This document shows positions 1 to 11,637 of a stretch of DNA of 64,000 nucleotides, piece after piece. The position numbers and the translations under genes are program-made. Origin of the DNA: Chondrosia reniformis (lineage: Eukaryota; Porifera; Demospongiae; Chondrillida; Chondrillidae); the NCBI GenBank assembly GCA_947172415.1, contig OX359197.1, forward strand, positions 2,170,001 through 2,234,000. Direction: 5' to 3'. Every line of letters starts with the position of its first letter. The stretch's first letter is position 1. The notes below the pieces were generated by a model that was not told the DNA's origin, ran no database searches, and saw only the letters and a list, made by a program, of their open reading frames with translations.

Positions 1-987
1 TGGCTGTGCAACTCTAGCGTCAGAGGCTATCACGTATACCAGAGCGTGTGGTGTGCGGAAGAGGGGGAGAACCTCTGGTGCAAGCAGGACCGGAGATGAG
101 TAATCCGCGCAACAACTATGCCGTCATTGTAGTAAAAAGGAAGATATCGTGCCTCTGCTCCCTCTTTCTTGGAAAAGGTGGTTCCGTCACAGCGACTGTC
201 ACAGGAAGAAGGCGACTTTCAGTCGATCTTCTCCAATGGATATATTATACGAATATTTCGCGTGTACAAATTTTTGTGAATTGGGGAACAAACCGCGAAA
301 ATAGCGAAAATTTGTCTCTTGCGAAAAAATACTCCTATGGTATAGAAGCCCAGTTGACCCCCAATATAAGCCCACTGACACACTATCGTATTCATACTTT
401 TACATACGGTACCAGCCAAAAAAAACTGAAGGATTTCTGTACGGCTTTGAACACAAAACGTCCTGGCGAAAACCTTATCACGTCACGTAGCAGGTACTTT
501 TAGGTGACGGACCAAACTGGACTAACTGTTGGTTAGGTCCGGTGGTCCGCTTTTTAGTTACGTACGTAAAGGGACGCCTTTCACCCGTACGTAGTTTAGG
601 TGTCAAAGCGAAGGTATTTTACACAATTAAAGTAGTGTAGCGAGACTGAGGCGAGTAGCAAGTATTAACCGAGTATCGATAGAGTTGTTAATCTTGAATG
701 TGCTAGTGCGGCTGAACCCGTTTCAGATTGCAACGATTTAATACGTAGGTTTCGATTATTAATTTTATACGGACGGAAAACGTTCAGTTTTTACTGACTG
801 GTACCGTAGTTTACGTGGTAATTGTCCCAGTTAAGTATAGTTGATTTACCAATATAAATTGAAGGGTTGAAAAAATAAAAGCCCTGTCTCTAATACAAAC
901 CCAGTCTCCAATAAAAGCCTGGGTTCAGAGGGGTTTGAAAAATACAAGCCCCGGGTTTATATTAGAGATAATACAGTAATTTACATA
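1..987. other. No recognised gene; CpG-richer block
   Basis: Open frames exist here (48-503 on plus, 199-419 on minus), but none resembles a known family and none shows clear exon borders. Positions 1-850 look richer in CpG than the rest of the window, which suggests a younger insertion or a CpG island. The methyltransferase gene to the right must continue leftwards through or past this block, so it may simply be intron. I see nothing further in it. Confidence 0.4.
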
Positions 988-1011
988 TTAATTACTCTGC
1001 ATATAACTCAC

Positions 1012-4000
1012 TTCAACAAATTTTATGTCTTTCTTGGAAGAAGCCTTCAAACGAAAGTAAGCAGTATCAAAACCAGCTCCAAGCGATATGATCTGTCCTT
1101 TATAGTCAGTCTCTTCCAGAAATGTCTTCAAGATATGATTCAAGGACACTAATCTTTGGTACATAACCCTATACATATAATATTAAAATGAATTATAATA
1201 TATACAAGTAAATAAAAACATTTACAAAAATGATGTTAGAAGTAGGAATGGCAGTGTTCACTAATACATCTGCAAAAAGTATCGAAACAAGACACTGATT
1301 ATATGATAAGGCTAATCATACAGAAGTTGAAATTTAAGTAACTTAACCATACACTTCTGTGTTTGGGCGCACTAACCTGAAGTAGATATGGTGCGCCCAA
1401 ACACAGAAGTGTATGGTTAAGTTACTTAAATTTCAGTATATATGCAACTTCTGTATGATTAGCCTTATCATATAATCAGTGTCTTGTTTCGATACTTTTT
1501 GCAGATGTATTAGTGAACACTGCCATTAATCCTACTTCTAACATCATTTTTGTAAATGTTTTTTATTTACTTGTATTCCCCCTTTTCCTCTTAATATTAC
1601 TTGTTTTAAATTGATTTGAAAGTTTTCTTGGCGAAGATCTCAAAATAACGTCTTAGACAAGAGAAATATGCCGAAAACAATCTCTTAATTAAAAAATGGC
1701 GTCCGAGAAGACCACAATTTTCGCTCTTCACAATTAAAATGCTTATTGTAGAGCGCATTCAGATTTAGGGTTATCTATTCCCTAGTTCCGAAATATTTAT
1801 GACGATTTATAACTAGTACGTGCCCGCATAAGTTCGCATATTAGCGCTACTAGTCTATTCAATAAAAGAAAAAGAAGAAGAAATGAATTTTGGAAATGGG
1901 TCTATTCCTAGTTAGCCGCTTTTCGAACGCTATAGAGCGTGTAGAGCGTCGAAGCATGTTTTGGCATTTAGGAAAGCGTGCATTAATCGCTGCAAATAAC
2001 CGAATATAACCGAAAATCGCTTCGTTGGCGATTTATGAGGTGTTGATTGCTAATACATTGGATAGGGCGGCCATTTTTTTTCAGGCCATTCCTACTTAGA
2101 GAGTACTACTGTACTCTCTGATATTTTTGTCAATAATGTTAGATGGTAAAAGATCAAGTATTTAGAAGATGATTTTTCAGTGTATAATATTTGTTGTTCT
2201 CAGCAAGGGAAACATGCATGCATGTGGGTGGGCAGACAGTATATTATACAATTAGCCTACGGGAAATCCATTTTGTAAACACTCAATAGGGTAGGCACTA
2301 TAACCCAACACAATCAGTAGTATATACAAAAGCTTGCAATAGGAAAAAAGGTGTATACAATTAAATACAATTTTGGTGAGATATGAGGTGGGTTGGGGCA
2401 GGCTTAAGTGTGAGGAGTGATGCGTTAGGTTACAGGAGTTAGTAGTGAGGGGTGAGGGGTGGCATTTTAGGTGTGAGGTTTTTATAAATATCACTTCAAG
2501 TTCCTATCCATGTGTATATGTATAAACGTGTGAACGTTTCCATTTGACATATCCATACACATATATATACAGGAGCTTGAAATGATAATAAAAAAACCTA
2601 CATGACACCTCACCATGTAGACCTCAACTGCCACCCCCCACACCTCAAAACAAAGCCCTAATCTCACAAACCTCAATCCCCACCCATCACCTCTCATCTT
2701 TCACCCTGATCCCTCACACTTTACAGTCAAAAGAAAAAGTTATGATGCTACAAAATGATATCACTATATGGGAGCAAAATAGATACATACATGCGAAATA
2801 AATTAACATTCTATAAATACACAATAAGACATTACATATTACACTAGATATGGTTCCATGCATATAAGAAATTTCCTAGGTGTAGGCATCCAGACACTCT
2901 ATTGCAGCACTGGAGATGGAGTCTAATTAGATACCCGTTAGAGATTTAAAATGAAAGCACTCATGTATACTAGCATAGATTGATTAGGCTGTCCGAATCT
3001 AGTTAAGGATGTTTTAACTGATGGACTTAAAAATAATATTAAGACTAGATGTATACATAAGAATGATGATATATTTCATAGATTAGAACTGCAAGATACT
3101 TGCAATAATGAGAAATTGAAAGAAATTATACTTGTGTGCGGAGAGAATTAGCAAGGGAATGAGAAAAAACTACAAAGTGGTAAACTATGTGATATAAATA
3201 GGCTATAGCAAATGAAGTGGAACAACCAGGACAGGCAATACATGTATATGGACAAAGAAGCCAAAAGCCTAGTAGCTAAATATAACACAGGATCAAATAT
3301 CAGGTTTCAGAAGGCATGAAACCTATTTGAAACTCTTTTGAACTGCCAGGTTTCAAAAGGAATGAAAGTATGTATAAAACTCGGAAAGGGGGCTGTTAAA
3401 ACTTGAAACCCGTGAAATTAATCTGTTAGTACATTCTTGAGCACCCTTTGAAACCTGGCTGTTCAAGAAGTTTCAAATAGATTTCATACCATATGAAACC
3501 AGTAATTTGATCCTGTGTAAATTGAGAAGTGGAACTGCAAGGTTGAGGATAGGAAGGTAGATGGCTATATATATACGTAGGTCTATATACTGATTCAGAA
3601 AAAAGAACGTAAATTGTGGAAGATAAAATCTATTTTATTTTTAAAAGTGAAAAACGTAGATTAGAGTATATAGAACAGATAAGCCAGGTTGATAGTGAAC
3701 TCTAGAAATGAAATACGGATGCTAAAGATTATGTCTGAAGCTTGCAAAAACATCACATTCTGACTCTTAAGAAAGTGGAAATTATGTATGTATGCCTAGT
3801 TTTGCTCCATGGCTCCCTCCATTGTTGAGCATGCCCTACTACTACGTACATATATACTTTCTTAAGGAATAATACTATGTTTATTTACACTTGGGCACGG
3901 TTAACTGAGAGGTTTTCGCTGTAGGGAGATTTAACAGTAAATTTAGTTCGTTACTGCCTTTTGGTTCCTTATTTATTAGTAACCACCATATATAGTCACC

Positions 4001-4911
4001 AAACCTTCTTAACTCCTTTAACCTATTTTCGATGATTATACTGTATTGATGTAATTATGTAATTGTCCCCTAGTCCTCTCTGACTTATTTTTCAAATTTT
4101 AACCTATATACAAACTGTGCTAGATTTAGTTGAGGAGTTAAACTAACCATATGACTCTAATGCACCTGATCACTCCCCTCTTACATGGAATTATGTAATG
4201 GATGTAATGTAATACATGTAATTTTCAACAATTTAACTCAAGAAAAGATGAATCTAGACCATCCTATAGACCTAGACATATATACTTAGTACCACTATGC
4301 CCCACCAAAGGCCTGTTTATCAACTTAATTCTGAAGTCACTAACATTATAGACAAACTCATTGTAGAATGTGAAACTACCTCCTCCTTTTTAAGCTTAGA
4401 AAATGTTTACCACATTCTGTGATACCATCAATTCTGAAGTTGATGATCACAGCCTTAAATAATACAAGACACTATATGGTCCATCCCCTAAACCTTGGTC
4501 AATGGTGGTGGAGTAACTTTCTTTGCAACGTTTCGCCTATCACTCCCTCCATAATGTATTGCAACCACACTCACCAAATTTGTGACTAATAAGCCAATTG
4601 CAACCTGGCTGGTCACTTTTGTGTACTGATAGAGTGTAGTCACTTTAATATATTTCTATACGTGCCCTTTGCCACATAACCATAACTGGTTGACAACTTT
4701 ATTCTTTTTGTATTGTAGCTTACTTCATTATCCACAGTGTTGCGCGCTGCTTTTCAAAACTTGACTGAAATTCCTGCGATGAAATTTGCTTCAAAAAGGG
4801 ATCGTCAAACCAACCAAAATTCACCAAGGCGGCTTTCCAACCAGTAGCAAAATCGTTGGTTCTTTGAACCATTTTCCTGTTTCTCAAAACGCTTTCCTCT
4901 CTTTCAGTCAT
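1012..4911 (-). CDS. Leucine carboxyl methyltransferase family, LCMT2/TYW4-like (5' part)
   Basis: Two exons are visible on the minus strand: 4911-4724 and 1168-1012. Exon 1 ends in phase 2 at AA|GTAAGC. Exon 2 starts after TATAG, restores the frame, and ends in phase 0 at GAA|GTGAGT. Exon 1 carries the family's N-terminal signature (KAALVNFGWFDDPFLKQ). Exon 2 carries the S-adenosylmethionine site LGAGFDTAYFRLK, closer to LCMT2/TYW4 (wybutosine tRNA modification) than to the PP2A methyltransferase LCMT1. The chosen start gives MTEREESVLRNRK; an in-frame ATG at 5010 is less likely because it adds a lysine/phenylalanine run from poly-A. The gene continues past the left edge. The 3.5-kb intron holds three mobile-element copies. 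Subfamily assignment is an inference. Confidence 0.75.
1203..1575. mobile_element. Palindromic foldback MITE, TA-flanked
   Basis: Two arms of about 175 bp (1203-1376 and 1391-1575) are near-perfect reverse complements around an asymmetric loop. The ends read TACAAGTAAATAAAA and TTTTATTTACTTGTA, so a TA target duplication of the Tc1/mariner kind is possible. The right arm has an extra TATATGCA-type insertion. The transcript would fold into one long hairpin. It lies in the methyltransferase intron. No coding capacity. Confidence 0.8.
1749..2123 (+). repeat. Hairpin-ended dispersed repeat, copy 1
   Basis: Longest plus-strand copy of a family found five times in the window. It ends in a hairpin, AGAGAGTAC, a short loop, then GTACTCTCT (2098-2119), followed by GAT. 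Internal shared blocks include AACCGAATATAACCGAAAAT and a GGCCATTTTT-type run. It begins near TAGAGCGC. Other copies: 29465-29614, 34863-35223, 43790-44085 and 56637-56893. There are no terminal inverted repeats and no ORF. The class is unknown; the terminal hairpin recalls Helitron ends but no CTRR end is clear. Confidence 0.7.
2124..3285. other. Intron sequence, nothing recognised
   Basis: AT-rich intron of the methyltransferase gene. 2380-2700 is purine/pyrimidine skewed, with many GAGGTGTGAGG- and CACCCC-like words, and gives small minus-strand frames (2252-2494, 2491-2697) that look like by-products of base skew. No family resemblance or splice structure seen. Confidence 0.5.
3286..3517. 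mobile_element. CACAG-ended MITE, copy 1 (TSD TAA)
   Basis: 232 bp with inverted ends CACAGGATCAAAT / ATTTGATCCTGTG and long subterminal inverted repeats built on GGTTTCA and TGAAACC words. It is flanked by TAA on both sides, a 3-bp target duplication as made by CACTA-superfamily transposases. A second copy is at 23253-23485 with a different 3-bp duplication (TGT), which confirms the ends. No ORF. Confidence 0.8.
3518..4723. other. Intron sequence, nothing recognised
   Basis: Remainder of the methyltransferase intron, AT-rich. No exon, repeat or RNA gene could be recognised. It ends at the exon 1 donor at 4724. Confidence 0.5.
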
Positions 4912-5100
4912 TTCTGATTCTCTAACTGGTAATACCGTGTCAGCGGCAAATTTAAAAAAAAAATGTCGGAAAGTTTTTTTTTTTTTAAATACTTTCCCTC
5001 CTTCAGTCATATTTGATTCTCTAACTGATAATACCGTATATCTGCGCCGAAATTATTTCGAGATAAAATGTCGGAAAGTTATTTTTTAGAAGATTTACGG
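4905..5100. repeat. Tandem duplication of about 98 bp at the methyltransferase start
   Basis: The blocks around 4905-4990 and 5003-5086 repeat each other. Each has CTTTCAGTCAT or CCTTCAGTCAT, then GATTCTCTAACTG-TAATACCGT, then AAAATGTCGGAAAGTT. On the minus strand this duplicates the start codon region of the methyltransferase. On the plus strand it supplies the ATG of a 67-codon frame at 5068-5271 that I cannot assign. Confidence 0.6.
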
Positions 5101-5245
5101 TATGTAGTTTTTGAAACACGGCATGGAGAAACTAGCACGCAACAGGAATCATTTAACATTTTTGATCCGATGTCGGGAACACAATCTTGTCTCCATGCAA
5201 AGGTCTTACAGTTACCATCCCCTGTTGTAGCTCCACCAGCTAAGT

Positions 5246-5735
5246 ACCGCGTAAACAATGTACGATTATAGCGTTATGCAGTGATGGGTCCGCTGTTACA
5301 ATTTGCACAACTAATCCTTCTGGTCTCGTGATCACACAGATCACAATGGCGTGTAGTAGTAGGTGTAGAGTTGTCCTTGGTACGATGGAAATCGACCGAA
5401 GAAGACTGCAGCAGGATGGACCTGTAAGACTTACTGCATTAGTGTAGCGAGCACCCAAAATGGAGGACTTGGAAGTCTCTCCTCTTCCTTACGAGTTCTT
5501 ACACAGACAAACTAATCTACCTACCGGGTTAAGTATTACTTACTGATGAGTATAGTACTGCAGTATCTTGCTGTAGTATGTGGTATGACCTGATACCTAC
5601 TATTAAGGTAATAAAAGGGTAAAGCGGGGTAACTGAAAACGATCTGAGGTGTAGCCCCGGACCGCCATTTTCCTTTGACGGAACCTTTCAAGATGATAAA
5701 TGTTAAATAACCCTTGGATCCAAGATGCCCTCAGT
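5246..5735 (+). pseudogene. Partial copy of the AKR7 promoter and exon 1
   Basis: This block is nearly identical to 40399-40935, the promoter, first exon and start of intron 1 of the intact aldo-keto reductase. It keeps the first exon with start codon (about 5346-5420; MACSSRCRVVLGTMEI) and the donor CCT|GTAAGA, with changes G17D and Q25G relative to the intact gene. No exon 2 follows. A further 26-bp match to the intron 10/exon 11 border of the intact gene lies at 6437-6462, so the copy probably once extended further. With its promoter present it could still be transcribed. I read it as a relic of a tandem or segmental duplication. Confidence 0.75.
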
Positions 5736-6239
5736 GAGCTAGTGAGGGCTAAATGGACCCATGGACAGACAATTGTGTGCAGTCACTACATTAAAAACTT
5801 ACAAATACGTAAATAAGAGAGGTTGCATACACATTTGTGGAGCTCTAGGATTAAAAGATGAGAAATTTGAATGTACTGAACTGTCTAGAATGTAATTCAT
5901 TGTTTTAGTCTTCAATCTGAAAGTAATGACTGAGAATCCAGTATTTGTACAAATAGTGTAATCACATATACTTTCTATATGTTCATGTACAATGTAACTT
6001 CATATATAGTACACTATAGGAAGTCTATGTATGTATTACAGTTACTTTTTTATATATCATACAGCTTCGTGATATAGTATATATAGTATAGGGTGTCTAT
6101 ATATGGCTTACAGTTACTTTCTATAATACATGTTCATACGTATACAGTATAGTATAGGGTGTCTGTGTATTGGTTGACTAGTGCAATGTAAAGTTGACTT
6201 TCAATACCGGTTCAATTGTCTCATTTCTTTCACTTGAAG

Positions 6240-6828
6240 GATGTCGTTCTACCTCAATACCTTCAACACTGGAAGGTTAATGAAGAGAATGAAGAGAATG
6301 GAACAATAGACACTTACTGGATTGAACAAGACTATACAAAATAGTAAGTGTACGAGCGTATATCTTGTCCATATAACTACCACATACTACAGCTGTACAT
6401 GGGTTTGGTCAGCTATGGGACATGAGTAGTGTCTCTGGCAACCTACTCTACTGTTCCTCCTGATTGATTGATGCTTCACTATCTTATCCTATACAGGCTC
6501 AACCAACTACATAATTAATAGTGATATATAGTACATACATATACGTATATAGCAGTTTCAGTATATTCTAGGATACTTGCTCAGTATACCCATTTCTCTC
6601 TTCAGTGACCAGTGGTCTGAGTTGATAGCCTTTGACTATTTAACTGGAAATACAGATCGACTGGTCAACTTGCTGACAAATTACCAATATAATAGAGACA
6701 TTGTTTCCAATCCAGTTCACAATCTGGCTCAAAATGGGAATGGGGATTTGATATTCCTAGACCACGAGACCTCATTTCTAGTCGGATGCAAGTTTTCAAA
6801 AGATCACAAAGAAAGCAAAGCATTTCAG
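6240..6828 (+). CDS. Four-jointed/FJX1-like secretory-pathway kinase (two exons)
   Basis: Exons 6240-6343 (after TTCACTTGAAG, donor GTAAGT) and 6606-6828 (donor GTATAT) join in frame to give ...YTKYDQWSELIAFDYLTGN. DYLTGNTDR matches the catalytic-loop region of four-jointed/FJX1 proteins, and IFLDHETSF matches their FLDNE metal-binding region with N replaced by H. Known members phosphorylate cadherin repeats of Fat and Dachsous in the Golgi. Upstream exons (signal anchor, N-lobe) were not found. The next exon, expected to start in phase 0, is not seen before the large inverted repeat begins at about 6965, so the gene may be interrupted by the large transposon or be a fragment. Family call is good; function is inferred. 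Confidence 0.72.
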
Positions 6829-6964
6829 GTATATCCTTATATGGTAATGTGAATCTTATATACCTATTAGCCCCTTTACTATCCATTTAATTGTCACTGC
6901 TATATATTTAAATATATAGGCAGCCTTTAAAATCTATAATATATAGTACAGCATTATGTATATA

Positions 6965-6983
6965 GTAGTAATACTAATACTAC

Positions 6984-7033
<50 letters not shown>

Positions 7034-7690
7034 AATACACATAATATTATACATAATTAAATAATTATTATAATAATAATATAAGTAAAATGATGATATC
7101 TTCTACATTTCTCTCATCTCCTACATCTTCCCTATCTCCTGCATCTTCCTCATCTTCCTCATCTCCTGCATCTTCCCCATCTCCTGCATCTTCCTCATCT
7201 CCTGCATCTTCCCCATCTCCTGCATCTTCCTCATCTCCTGCATCTCCTGCATCTTCCCCATCTCCTGCATCTTCCCCATCTCCTGCATCTTCCTCATCTC
7301 CTGCATCTCCTGCATCTTCCTCATCTTCCCCATCTCCTGCATCTTCCCCATCTCCTGCATCTTCCTCATCTCCTGCATCTCCTGCATCTTCCTCATCTCC
7401 TGCATCTCCTGCATCTTCCCCATCTCCTGCATCTTCCTCATCTTCCCCATCTCCTGCATCTTCCTCATCTCCTGCATCTCCCTCATCTCCTGCATCTCCC
7501 TCATCTCCTGCATCTTCCCCATCTCCTGCATCTCTGACATCTTCCTCATCTCCTGCATCTCCGGCATCTTCCTCATCTCCTGCATCTCCGGCATCTTCCT
7601 CATCTCCTACGTACATCTCCCTCATCTCCTACGTATATCTCCCTCATCTCCCACGTACATCTCCCTCATCTCCTATACATCTTCTCTATC
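6965..7690 (+). repeat. Left long inverted repeat with minisatellite
   Basis: The AT-rich tip (6965-7085) includes a perfect AAT microsatellite at 6985-7030. It is followed by about 590 bp of interleaved CATCTTCC and CATCTCCTG units in 15-18-bp higher-order periods. The repeat is open in several frames on both strands (Ser/Pro/Ala-rich, or EDAGD on the other strand). I do not call these genes: they are products of period-3-compatible units, and the right-hand copy gives the same artefacts. Confidence 0.8.
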
Positions 7691-8012
7691 TTCTGCATCT
7701 CCCTCCTTTCCTCAAATTCTATCTTCTCCCTCATTTTTCTCCTTACCTCTTTTCTATCAACTCCTGCATTTGTTTTATGCATAGTGGCTGTCTTCTACTC
7801 TACACTTAGATCTTATTATACTTTCTTATATATATATATATACATTCTTACATATACCTATATGCATCAATATAATATATATTTTATATCTTCTTATCAT
7901 ATTATAAATGTAATTTACATGCTTGTAATATAACAAGATTTGAATATAACAATTCATTAGTATAATATTCATACTACATGATGATTATAGCAGCTATACA
8001 GTTAATAATAAG

Positions 8013-11000
8013 TTAGTCAGTTTCATTTCTAGATCTCTTTGGATCTGGTAATTCCTCCAAATCAGGATCAGTTGCAGTATCAGATTCTGCATTGTGTGAT
8101 AACAAAGTATATATATAAGATACAAATACTTACATGATATATGATACAATATTAAACATTATGTCTATACCATAATCAGGAGGCCAATTGACTATATATA
8201 TGTATACTATTATACGTACTACAAATTATAAAATGTATATATTTAATTTTCAAGGAATCTACAATATATATTCTTCCGCATTACCTAGCTGAGTTGCAGG
8301 AGTCTCAGCTGGGAAGTCCTCATGAGTCACTGGCCCAGGAATAACATTGCTAGCTATAGATATAAAGCAAATGTATAATAATTGAAATTATTATGGTATA
8401 TACATATATATACGTATATATACATGCATGTACCTTCAAGTTGGCTACTTGGACCAGATGCAGTGGCACTTGGCCTAAATGGCACATCTGAATCTTTCAA
8501 ACCTATATATAATATAAAAACCTAATTCATTACACTTTGGCTATAAATATTATATTTAAAACAAAAAAGTTACTCATATAGGTACTCACATTCAGCTAGG
8601 TGTTTGGCAGTTGCCGAGGAAAAAGACTCATATTTAACCAATACAATGCACCTCGTACTCACAGAAAAGCCACTGGACTTGTGTAGCTGCATAAACACAC
8701 ATAAACACATGTATATTATATAATCATGTAACATATGAACAAGCACGTAAATGTATTATGATTACACATGAGATGCATTGAATTCTGATTTACTTTCTTG
8801 AAAGCCTCATCAGCAGATCCACATGGTGTGTCTGCTTTCAGGAAAAATCTGGAATTATTTCCAATGCTGCCTATTTCCTTGTATTTTTTGATAACCTCCT
8901 TGGCATCAAATAGTTGAGTGGCCAATTCAGGCGGAGCTGTTGTGGCTATAGCTATCGCTTTTTGCTTGTCAAAATGCGTTCCACCCCTTATCCACTGCAA
9001 GAACTGAATTTTCCAAAAGTATACAATAACAGAATCAGTTTCATAATAAGATTAACTTTAGGTATAGACACGTATTGACATATATATGCAGCTTTCAGCC
9101 AGCATGTCTAATGTTTGCATATATATATGCAAATATTAGACATGCTAGGTGATATTTAATACATAACCCATCTGCATGTATATACATGAATTGGAAACTC
9201 ACCATGTATGGATTATTGTTGTTGTTTTTTTCCATGTGTTGTAATAGAGCTAAACCAAGCTTTTCAATATATTCCATTGCTCTCTCCTGAGTAATTCTTT
9301 CATCTGGCATTTCGATCTGCTGTGCTTCCAAATCTGAACTTTTCATTGATTGAAGTTGAACCATAGTGGGGATGAGGGTGGATTCAATGTATGATAACAC
9401 TTGACTCCATGCATCCTCTCTGTCTACCATGATTAACAGCTGTGCATGTATTATATCACAGAAAATGTATATTGAAATGCATAAGAATCATTTTACAGAA
9501 TATTTATCAAGTGTATATAGTGATGTGGCCACATTCTTAAACTTGAAGGCTTCATACATGATACAATTAACACTGAGTTTGTAAAATGACTATGTGTAAT
9601 AACTGGTATGCAATGAAACTTGACTGACCTCCTTCAAAAACCACAGAGCAGTGGCATATCCAGGCAATATTCTTAGGGATACTTCTATCCTGCGATTAAT
9701 GCGAGTCAAGTGTTCATCTATACCATTTTGTATGAGAGGTATAAGTTCCTGCTCAACTGCTTGCATTCCTTCCTCCTTATATTTCTTGCCCAAAGCTATA
9801 ATCCCTCCAATGGCAGAGGATGCTTCTTCAAAGGCTTTGATGGTCTTGGAATAGCCTCTCACACTGATTAGCCTTGAGGTGATTTTGTTGAACTTGATAA
9901 ATACACATCTGGATGCATACCTGTAGAATACACCTTATACTACTAAAATCATCAAATTATGTACGTACTCAAAACTCATATAAATAATAGAAATAAAATT
10001 ATAAAATATACATCTATGCTAATGATTAATGCTTAACATGCTCATCTGCTTTATCACTGTGCACAGATGTAGGCATACCTTTCATTCCCTCCAATGCTGA
10101 AATTTGCTGCCAAAAGAATGGTGGAACGTGGCGTCTTGCTCCCATGCCTCAATGTACCACTTGCGGCCTGATTGTATAAATCAATGGTGAGCTGCTCCAC
10201 CAGAGCCTGGGAAGTTGGATCATCAATTCCAAGGGGACAGTTGTGCTTTGTGCATTCAGCTAATATGTGCTCCCTTGTACATTTAGAAAAGAAACGGTTT
10301 TTGTGAACCCCCAGGATGGCCAATGCTGATTTGAGAGCTGTGGTCTTATAGCTTCCAGAGGGTCCAAACCCCATGACGACTGGGCAATAACCATTCAGGT
10401 CACTTAAGAGCTGATAATGAAGTGACATGGCTGCTCCTCCTAAGAACATTAATGCAGGAGGGAAGTTTTCCCCCATTAATGCCTCCATGTTCTCTAGTAG
10501 GCAACGCATTCCCAGTCGACCAAGTTGGTCTGTTATTTGGCATGCAATGTCTGTTGGGGCTACAGAGCTACCTGCATATATATATATATATACATATCAT
10601 CCATGCTTATATATGTATGTATATATAATTAGTTTAGTATATTATTACATATATTAGTAATTAGTATATATAATTAGTCAGATTGAAATATACACTTTCA
10701 TTCAGTTAATTAACAAATCTAAATTTAAAGAGAAGTATGTATATACCTCTAAATAGATGTCCTATCCAAATATAGTTTGAGGTTGACTGATCCAACTTTT
10801 TTCCATCCTCATCAAAAATGCAATCTTTTCCTAAGACCCATGACCCATCCTCTTGTAATCCTACTGTTTGCACAGCAAATTGCGTCTTCATTGGGCCATG
10901 AATTCTTTTTCGGTTCTGAAAGTAACAAGCCAATTCTTTATCTGGAAATCCGCAGGTCAGGGTACCTATTCTACACGATTGATTGATTTCATGCAGAAAG

Positions 11001-11637
11001 TCTTTGGTCCTGATTGTGGATTCACTTGTTACATAGCATAATCTACATGTAAAAAAGATACCATGAAGGAATACAGACACTATGGTACACTATACCTATG
11101 AGAGACACTATGGTACACTATACCTATGAGAGACACTATGGTACACTATACCTATGAGAGACACTATGGCACACTATACCTATAAGAGACACTATAGTAC
11201 ACTAGAATACCTATATATGAGAGACACTGTACCTTTCATAATTTTCCCCTCTTAGTCCTCCTTCATATCTTTCTGGAGCTACTGAGATTACAAAACCATT
11301 CTCACTAGGGTTACTACAAATTACCCTGCTAACTAATTGGAAAGAAAAATCACTGAAAGAGCGATATTTCTTCTTGATGATTAGCCCAAAAGTATTCTTT
11401 GTTCCACTGTCATGAAAGTGTCCTATACGAATGTCAAAATAAGAAAGAATACTTCCAAGAAACACATGAAGGGAAGTTTTGAAACAAAGCTGAATTATAT
11501 AATGTACCTGTATCTACAATTGGATCCAGTTCATCTTCTTGTTGACCCTCAACTGCAGAAATATTGTGTTCAGCTCTATCCATTTCAGTTATGTTGTACA
11601 AAGAACCACTTTCACCACTTTCACCAGAGGTATCCAT
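8013..11637 (-). CDS. AAA-type P-loop ATPase of the large transposon, 718 aa
   Basis: Eleven exons join without a frame break: 11637-11508, 11422-11233, 11042-10747, 10571-10079, 9920-9629, 9439-9203, 9003-8794, 8686-8590, 8502-8434, 8353-8285 and 8086-8013. The start is MDTSGESGESGS and the stop follows KRSRNETD. Exon 4 holds the P-loop GFGPSGSYKTTALKSA, in which the usual GK of GxxxxGK(S/T) is YK, a Walker B-like LGIDD and a sensor-like STILLAANF. This layout resembles DUF927/SF3-type helicase ATPases, but I cannot name a family. The C-terminal third is helical and charged. The gene points towards the left repeat and lies back to back with the transposase gene. Intron 2 contains a 28-bp tandem repeat. 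It might remodel DNA or target sites for the transposase; that role is inference. Confidence 0.8.
11075..11232. repeat. 28-bp tandem repeat in ATPase intron 2
   Basis: Five to six copies of a 28-bp unit containing GAGAGACACTATGGTACACT, the last ones degenerate. It fills most of the intron between exons 2 and 3 of the ATPase gene. Confidence 0.85.

Noticed and set aside
48-503. 151-residue plus-strand frame
   Set aside because: No recognisable family, no exon structure, and overlapping open frames on the other strand. More likely base-composition chance in a CpG-richer block.
5068-5271. 67-residue plus-strand frame
   Set aside because: It arises from the local 98-bp duplication. The sequence is unassigned and nothing supports splicing into the kinase exons.
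7090-7809. Ser/Pro/Ala-rich 239-residue frame, and EDAGD- or MRKMQEM-like frames on the other strand
   Set aside because: All are readings of the hexamer-based minisatellite in the left inverted repeat. Several frames on both strands are open at once, and the inverted copy at 28.3-28.7 kb gives the same artefacts.
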